This document shows, one piece after another, positions 59,205-64,000 of a DNA stretch of 64,000 nucleotides (the first letter of the stretch is position 1; each line of letters starts with the position of its first letter). The position numbers and the translations under genes were made by a program. The notes under the pieces are model-generated. The model was not told where the DNA came from. It saw only the letters and a list, made by a program, of their open reading frames with translations, and did not search any database. The stretch comes from a gamma proteobacterium symbiont of Ctena orbiculata (GTDB lineage: Bacteria > Pseudomonadota > Gammaproteobacteria > Chromatiales > Chromatiaceae). The stretch is taken from positions 1 through 64,000 of the forward strand of contig QBVC01000027.1 of the NCBI GenBank assembly GCA_003058495.1. The letters are read 5' to 3'.

Positions 59205-60908
59205 TCACAGCGCCTTGACCCGCACGATCTCCTGCTGCTCGGTGTCGACCATGTGAATGGCGCAGGCGATGCAGGGATCGAAGGAGTGGACGGTGCGCAG
59301 CACCTCCAGGGGCTTCTCCGGGTCGGCCACCGGGTTGTCCATCAGGGAGGACTCGTAGGGGCCGATCTCGTCGTTGGCGTCCCGGGGGCCCGCGTTCCAG
59401 GTGCTGGGCACCACCGCCTGGTAGTTCTTGATCTTGGCATCCTCGATCACCACCCAGTGGGAGAGGGTGCCGCGGGGCGCCTGGTGAAAGCCAACGCCCT
59501 TGATCTCACCCTTGGGGAAGACCGGGGCGTTGAAGGTGTCCAGATCGCCGCTGCCGATGTTGTCGACCAGCTTCTGCCACTGGGCCTCCAGGGTATCCAT
59601 CATCACCGCGCAGCGCACCGCGCGGGCGGCGTGGCGGCCGATGGTGGAGTTGACCGCGGCCAGCGGGATGTCCGGATTCTGCGAGACCGCCCTGAGGACA
59701 TCCAGCGCCTTGTTGAGATAGTCGCTGTAGCCTTCGTGGCCGCTGGCCACGCCCACCAGCACATCGGCCAGGGGTCCCACCTCGGCCCGCTTGCCGTAGA
59801 AGGTGGGGGCCTTGACCCAGGAGTATTTGCCCTCGTCCTGGAAGTCGGTGTAGTCCGGCTCGGTCTCCCCCACCCAGGGGTGGAGGGCGTCGCCGCCGCT
59901 GTACCAGGCGTGCTTGGAGCTCTCCGCCACGCCGTCGCGGAAGTAGGGGTCGCCGAAAGTGGTGATCGGTTTCATGCTTCCGATATCGCCATTCTCGATG
60001 TAGCCGCCGGGCAGGTCGAAGACCGTGCCCTTGGGGTCCTGGGGACAGTCGGGCACGGTCAGATAGTTGTTGACCCCGCCGCCGATGCCGGCCCAGTCGA
60101 GGTAGAAGGCGCCCACCGCCGGCACGTCGACCAGGTAGGTCGATTTGACGAAGTGGTCCAGCTTGTCGATAAAGCCCTTGATCAGCATCAGGCGCTCGAT
60201 ATTGAGCACCGAGGGGGCGTCGTGGCCGATGGAGTTGCTGACCCCGCCCACCGCCACGTTCTGAATGTGGGGGCTCTTGCCGCCGAGGATGGCGACGATC
60301 TTGTTGGCATGGTTCTGCACGTCCAGGGCCTGCAGGTAATGGGCCACCGCCAGCAGGTTGACCTCCGGCGGCAGCTTCATCGCCGGATGGCCCCAGTAGC
60401 CGCTGGCGAAGGGGCCGAGCTGACCGCTGCCGACGAAGGTCTTCAGCCGCTCCTGCACCGCCCTCATCTCGTGGGGGCCGTTCAATGGCCAGTCGGAGAG
60501 GCTCTCCGCCAGCTTGGCGGTGGCCACCGGGTCGGCCTCCAGGGCCGAGACCACATCCACCCAGTCGACGGCGGAGAGGTGATAGAAGTGGACGATGTGA
60601 TCCTGCACCGCATGTGCGGTCTGGATAATGTTGCGGATCAGCTGGGCGTTGACCGGCACCTCCAGGTCGAGGGCGTTCTCCACCGCCCTCACCGAGGTGA
60701 TAGCGTGCACCGTGGTGCAGACACCGCAGAAGCGCTGGGTGTAGCTCCAGGCCTCGCGGGGATCGCGGCCCACCAGGATCTTCTCGATGCCGCGCCACAT
60801 CTGGCCGGATGACCAGGCCTTGCTCACCTTGCCGTCATCCACCTCCACATCGATACGCAGGTGGCCTTCGATACGGGTAATCGGGTCAACAGTAATTCTT
60901 GTCGTCAC
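59205..60908 (-). CDS. hybC: [NiFe] hydrogenase large subunit HybC
   Basis: 567 aa, GTG start with GAGGAGA upstream. Nickel ligands: C61-x2-C64 in RFCGVCTTVH and C546-x2-C549 in DPCIACAIH, followed by a 15-residue tail after H552 that the HybD protease removes. Substrate gating and proton-path segments (GHLRIDVEVDD, GGVNNYLTVP) are as in group 1 uptake enzymes. It holds the Ni-Fe(CN)2CO centre and oxidises H2 in the periplasm, partner of HybO. Gene order hybO-A-B-C resembles the E. coli group 1c operon. Third-position G/C is very high. Confidence 0.95.
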   Translation of the reverse strand: MTTRITVDPITRIEGHLRIDVEVDDGKVSKAWSSGQMWRGIEKILVGRDPREAWSYTQRFCGVCTTVHAITSVRAVENALDLEVPVNAQLIRNIIQTAHAVQDHIVHFYHLSAVDWVDVVSALEADPVATAKLAESLSDWPLNGPHEMRAVQERLKTFVGSGQLGPFASGYWGHPAMKLPPEVNLLAVAHYLQALDVQNHANKIVAILGGKSPHIQNVAVGGVSNSIGHDAPSVLNIERLMLIKGFIDKLDHFVKSTYLVDVPAVGAFYLDWAGIGGGVNNYLTVPDCPQDPKGTVFDLPGGYIENGDIGSMKPITTFGDPYFRDGVAESSKHAWYSGGDALHPWVGETEPDYTDFQDEGKYSWVKAPTFYGKRAEVGPLADVLVGVASGHEGYSDYLNKALDVLRAVSQNPDIPLAAVNSTIGRHAARAVRCAVMMDTLEAQWQKLVDNIGSGDLDTFNAPVFPKGEIKGVGFHQAPRGTLSHWVVIEDAKIKNYQAVVPSTWNAGPRDANDEIGPYESSLMDNPVADPEKPLEVLRTVHSFDPCIACAIHMVDTEQQEIVRVKAL

Positions 60909-60927
60909 TTGGGATTCTCCTCAAAGG

Positions 60928-62067
60928 TCACGCATGTCTTGCGTCGTGTAGCACGGGGAATTTTTTCACCACGAACAGAAAGACCATGATCTCCAGGGCC
61001 ACCATACCGGCGGTGACCATGATCTCCGGAACAGAGGGGAAGTAGCTGTAACCCGCACCCGGATCGTAGGTGATAAGAAAGGCGTTGAAACGGTAGAGCG
61101 AGCCGGCGAACAGCATCGAGACCGAGGCCCAGAGCAGCAGGGATCCATGGCCGCGGTATTTTGCCGAGCTCAACACCAGCAGCGGGAAGACGAACAGGGC
61201 CGTCTCCAGCAGGAACATCAGACTGCCCAGATCGCCGGCGAAGATCAGCCCCAGCTTGCCGTTCACCAGGATCTCGCCGAAGCGGAACAGCAGATAGGCG
61301 GCGAGCAGGCCGACGATGCCCTTGCCGAGACCGGCCAGCAGGGGTGTCTCCGAAGGCCGGCGAAAGCCGACGCTGCTGAAGGAGGCCTCGAAGACCACCA
61401 CCGCGAAGCCCATGGTCAGCGCGGTGAGAATCGCCAGCAGGGGCTGCAGATGGAGCGACTGCCAGAGAGGATGCACCTTCCAGCCCATGGCGATCAGCAT
61501 GGAGCCGAGGGAGGACTGATGCATGGTCGGCAGCAGCACGCCGAGGGCGATGAAGATGAAGAGCACCTTGTTCAACGACCTGATCAGCCCCTTGGCGCCG
61601 ATCTTTTCCAGCAGCGTGGGGGCGAACTCGATGCAGAGCACCAGGATGTAGGTGGCGACACAGAGGCCGACCTCCAGCATCACCGAATTGAAGTTCATGT
61701 GCCAGGGGGTGAAGATGTTGTAGAACTGCCAGTAGCGGCCCATGTCGATCATGGCGCCGACGCCGCCCAGGCCGTAGCCGAGCAGGCTGGCGAGCAGGGC
61801 GGTGCGCATCAGCGGATGGTACTTGCCCTTGTTCATCACATAGACGGTGATGGCCAGGGCGTAGCCGCCGCAGGCAAGGGCGGTGCCCACCACCACGTCG
61901 TAGACCACCCAGACGCCCCAGGCGTAGCCGCCGTTGAGGTTGGTGACTATGCCCATGCCGTGGATGAAGCGCTGGGCCAGGTAGTAGGTGCCGATCAGGG
62001 CGATGACGGTGAGCGCCAGGAAGGGCAGGGTGAGTACCGGCCGCTTGAGGGGTTGATATGCACTCAT
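60928..62067 (-). CDS. hybB: Hydrogenase integral membrane subunit HybB (NrfD family)
   Basis: 379 aa, nine or ten hydrophobic segments from LPFLALTVIALIGTYYLAQ to VTAGMVALEIMVFLFVVKK, of the NrfD/PsrC family. It has no cytochrome b haem ligands, unlike hydrogenases using an Isp1 or HyaC b-type subunit, so it passes electrons to quinone without haem, as in E. coli Hyb. Its ATG overlaps the hybA stop (ATGA), so translation is coupled. It anchors the complex in the inner membrane. Confidence 0.92.
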   Translation of the reverse strand: MSAYQPLKRPVLTLPFLALTVIALIGTYYLAQRFIHGMGIVTNLNGGYAWGVWVVYDVVVGTALACGGYALAITVYVMNKGKYHPLMRTALLASLLGYGLGGVGAMIDMGRYWQFYNIFTPWHMNFNSVMLEVGLCVATYILVLCIEFAPTLLEKIGAKGLIRSLNKVLFIFIALGVLLPTMHQSSLGSMLIAMGWKVHPLWQSLHLQPLLAILTALTMGFAVVVFEASFSSVGFRRPSETPLLAGLGKGIVGLLAAYLLFRFGEILVNGKLGLIFAGDLGSLMFLLETALFVFPLLVLSSAKYRGHGSLLLWASVSMLFAGSLYRFNAFLITYDPGAGYSYFPSVPEIMVTAGMVALEIMVFLFVVKKFPVLHDARHA

Positions 62068-63035
62068 GAGTCGTCTCCTCCCTCGTCATCGGTATTGCGC
62101 CGGACCACGTAGGTAAGACCCGCCAGGGCGATGGCCGGCAGGGCCATATAGCTGTAGAGGGTGTGCTGCACCGTCTCCGAGATGGAGGCGTAGGAGCGCT
62201 CCTCCAGCGGCGGCATGCCCAGCTTGTCGAAGGGGATGGAGGAGATGTGCAGCACATTGGTGCCGCCCGCCTCCTTCTCGCCCCAGACATGGTCCTGGTA
62301 CTCGGGCACCGCCTTTTGGTGGTGACTCTCCGGGTTGCGCACGTCGCCGCGGGGGTAGTTGTAAGTCTCGCCGGGCTTCAGCGCCATGCGGCGCTTGGCC
62401 TCCTCCAGCAGCGCCTTGCGCGAGCCGAACAGGGTGGCGCCGGTGGGGCAGACCTCGGCGCAGCCGGTCATCTGGCCCCTGTCGATGCGCTCCACCCCGG
62501 CCTGGTTGCACATCTGGCACTTGTGGATCTCACCGAAGGGGTTGTCGTAGTCGAACTGGGGCACGTTGTAGGGGCAGCCCACCATGCAGGTGCGGCAGCC
62601 GATGCAGGCATCGGGATGGTGGGTGACGATGCCGGTCTTCGCATCGCGCCGCATGGCGGTCACCGGACAGACCGAGACGCAGCCCGGATCGACACAGTGC
62701 ATGCAGCTGCGCTTTTCGAAGGCGTAGCCGTCTTTCACTGCATCCTTCCGCTCGCCTTTGCCTTCGCTGTAGACCTTGATCACGTTCAGGGTCTCGGCCG
62801 AAAGGTCGTGGGCGGCGTCCCAGGCGGTCTCTTCGCCCAGGGGTGTCGCCGGCATCTCATTGACCTCTTTGCATTTCGCCACGCAGGCCTTGCAGCCGAT
62901 GCAGAGCGTCGAGTCGTAGAGCATGCCGATGGCTTCCTCCGCCGGCTCCAGGTTGCCCCGCGCATCGGCCGTGCCGGCGCCCATCAGGGCCGCGCCGCCG
63001 CCGAGGGAGGCCTTGAGAAAATCTCTGCGTTTCAT
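62064..63035 (-). CDS. hybA: Hydrogenase iron-sulfur protein HybA (TAT signal)
   Basis: 323 aa from the ATG 8 bases downstream of hybO. A twin-arginine signal, MKRRDFLKASLGGGAALMGA, means folded export. Four [4Fe-4S] centres are set by CIGCKACVAKC, CMHCVDPGCVSVC, CIGCRTCMVGC and CQMCNQAGV with CAEVC. A C-terminal membrane span (LPAIALAGLTYVVRR) anchors it. It relays electrons from the periplasmic HybO to HybB. Overlaps hybB by 4 bases. Confidence 0.93.
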   Translation of the reverse strand: MKRRDFLKASLGGGAALMGAGTADARGNLEPAEEAIGMLYDSTLCIGCKACVAKCKEVNEMPATPLGEETAWDAAHDLSAETLNVIKVYSEGKGERKDAVKDGYAFEKRSCMHCVDPGCVSVCPVTAMRRDAKTGIVTHHPDACIGCRTCMVGCPYNVPQFDYDNPFGEIHKCQMCNQAGVERIDRGQMTGCAEVCPTGATLFGSRKALLEEAKRRMALKPGETYNYPRGDVRNPESHHQKAVPEYQDHVWGEKEAGGTNVLHISSIPFDKLGMPPLEERSYASISETVQHTLYSYMALPAIALAGLTYVVRRNTDDEGGDDS

Positions 63036-63042
63036 GCTGCCC

Positions 63043-64000
63043 TCACTCCCCGTCTTTCTCTTTGCCGTCGAGCTTCTTCGAGGCCATGGCGGTGGCGCCC
63101 ACCGCCACCCCGACCGCGGCACCGGCGATCGCCGCGGCACCGGCTGAGATGCCGGCCGTGCCCTCGCGATCCTCGATGCCGGGGAACATGTTGGGCGGGG
63201 TGTGGGTCTTGACGTCGGCCAGGCTGAACAGCGGCTTGTTGAAGCCGACGCCGCCCTCCGAGCAGCCGAAACAGGGGTGGCCGACGCCGATGGGCCAGAC
63301 ACCGCCGCCGACGTTGTTGAACTCCAGGCTGGGGCAGTTGTTGTAGGTCTCGGGACCCTTGCAGCCGAGCTTATAGAGGCACCATCCCTTGCGATGGCCC
63401 TCGTCGCCGAACTCCTTGGCGAAGCGGCCGGCGTCGAAGTGGGGACGGCGGTAGCAGTTCTCGTGGATGAGGCGGCCGTAGGCCCATTTCGGGCGCCCCT
63501 TCTCGTCGATGGGGGGCAGCTTGCCGTAGGTGACGAAGTAGAGCACGGTGCCGATGAAGTTGGCCGGGTTGGGCGGGCAGCCGGGGATGGTGACCACCGT
63601 CTTGCCGGCCAGCAGCTGCGGCGCACCCACCGCCCCTGTGGGATTGGGCTCGGCCGACTGCACCCCGCCCCAGCTGGCGCAGGAGCCGAAGGCGACGATG
63701 GCGGCGGCGTGTTCGGCGGCCTCGTTGGTGATATCGACCATGGTCTCGCCGCCGATCTTGCAGAAGATGCCGTCGTTGGCGAGGGGTATGGCCCCTTCCA
63801 CCACCAGCAGATATTTGCCCTTGTTCTCCTCCATGACCTTCTTCTTGATCTCCTCAACCTGGTGGCCGGCGCCGGTATCGAGGGTCTGGTGGTAGTCGAG
63901 GGAGATGAGGTCGAGGATGAGGTGTTCGAGGGAGGGCTGTTCGGAGCGCAGCAGGGCTTCACTGGGCCCCGTACACTCCTGGCCGTGGAGCCAGATGACG
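63043..64000 (-). CDS. hybO: [NiFe] hydrogenase small subunit HybO (5' end outside window)
   Basis: About 318 codons; the frame is open to the window edge (VIWLHGQECTGPSEALLRSE at the start), so the twin-arginine signal and true start lie beyond. Iron-sulfur ligands visible include C in GQECTG, CKIGG and the late cysteines NCYRRPHFDAGRF, LYKLGCKGP and HPCFGCSEGGVGF. PGCPPNPANFIGTVLYF is typical. The C-terminus has a hydrophobic anchor (AGISAGAAAIAGAAVGVAVG) that fixes the heterodimer to the membrane, like E. coli HybO. It carries electrons from HybC to HybA. Confidence 0.93.
   Translation of the reverse strand, partial: VIWLHGQECTGPSEALLRSEQPSLEHLILDLISLDYHQTLDTGAGHQVEEIKKKVMEENKGKYLLVVEGAIPLANDGIFCKIGGETMVDITNEAAEHAAAIVAFGSCASWGGVQSAEPNPTGAVGAPQLLAGKTVVTIPGCPPNPANFIGTVLYFVTYGKLPPIDEKGRPKWAYGRLIHENCYRRPHFDAGRFAKEFGDEGHRKGWCLYKLGCKGPETYNNCPSLEFNNVGGGVWPIGVGHPCFGCSEGGVGFNKPLFSLADVKTHTPPNMFPGIEDREGTAGISAGAAAIAGAAVGVAVGATAMASKKLDGKEKDGE

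Noticed and set aside
59253-60812. Plus-strand frame opposite hybC (about 519 codons)
   Set aside because: Shadow of the hydrogenase gene; gives repetitive V/G/D/H text without motifs.
62064-63962. Very long frame spanning hybA and hybO
   Set aside because: Only the part from 63035 downward is HybA with its twin-arginine signal; the upstream part is out of frame with HybO and reads as proline/serine-rich nonsense.

Overview
The window reads as a chromosomal piece of a chemolithotrophic, sulfur-oxidising gammaproteobacterium, probably near the Chromatiales and thiotrophic symbiont lineages. That is inferred from gene content and order: a rhodanese-tusA-dsrE2 sulfur-transfer cluster, a sulfide:quinone oxidoreductase, a complete soeABC sulfite dehydrogenase and a Hyb-type [NiFe] uptake hydrogenase lie beside ordinary gammaproteobacterial blocks (bcp-gcvR / dapA-bamC, lpxH-ppiB, tsaB, ispG, uup). 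No phage, IS transposase, CRISPR array, rRNA or tRNA was recognised. DNA is GC-rich in genes and AT-rich in several spacers.

Layout. 0-1.6 kb: end of a NarX-like kinase, its NarL-like regulator and a rhodanese. 1.7-4.6 kb: cysG diverging from rhodanese-tusA-dsrE2. 4.9-10.1 kb: FadL porin, LysR regulator, small unknown protein plus PerM-type permease, DUF2892 protein, Crp/Fnr regulator. 10.3-15.4 kb: large hybrid kinase, PhoH-like PIN-ATPase, Bcp peroxiredoxin. 15.4-19.1 kb: gcvR, dapA, bamC, WalJ-like hydrolase. 19.3-26.7 kb: sqr, ispG, a GlcG-like protein, an FNR-like regulator, a response regulator and TrpB2. 26.8-34.6 kb: uup, small unknowns, a methyltransferase, a STAS-like protein, a Clp1-kinase/RNase Z-like fusion, a GST and an MscS-like channel. 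34.7-39.6 kb: soeABC. 39.7-50.5 kb: lipase, RRM-like protein, RND pump, PEP-CTERM protein, tsaB, two Slp lipoproteins, an orphan MotA/MotB-like pair. 50.9-57.4 kb: DUF455 ferritin-like protein, secreted unknown, lpxH, ppiB, ppiA, two c-type cytochromes and a haem-c chemoreceptor. 57.4-64 kb, minus strand: hybO-hybA-hybB-hybC-hybD-hypC-hybE, with hybO cut by the window end.

How the genes work together (inference from known families). Sulfide enters through SQR. Persulfide sulfur is passed along rhodanese-TusA-DsrE2 towards a reverse Dsr system that is not in this window; CysG would supply its sirohaem precursor. Sulfite is oxidised in the cytoplasm by SoeABC with electrons to quinone, and the Hyb hydrogenase feeds H2 electrons to the same pool. 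Nitrate-type signalling, two Crp/Fnr regulators and a haem chemoreceptor fit a bacterium tracking redox gradients.

The most notable items are the Clp1-like polynucleotide kinase fused to an RNase Z-like hydrolase, the orphan proton-channel pair with a long coiled-coil stator, and several families of palindromic dispersed repeats, including one element sitting in opposite orientations on either side of soeB and another nested inside the hydrogenase operon.
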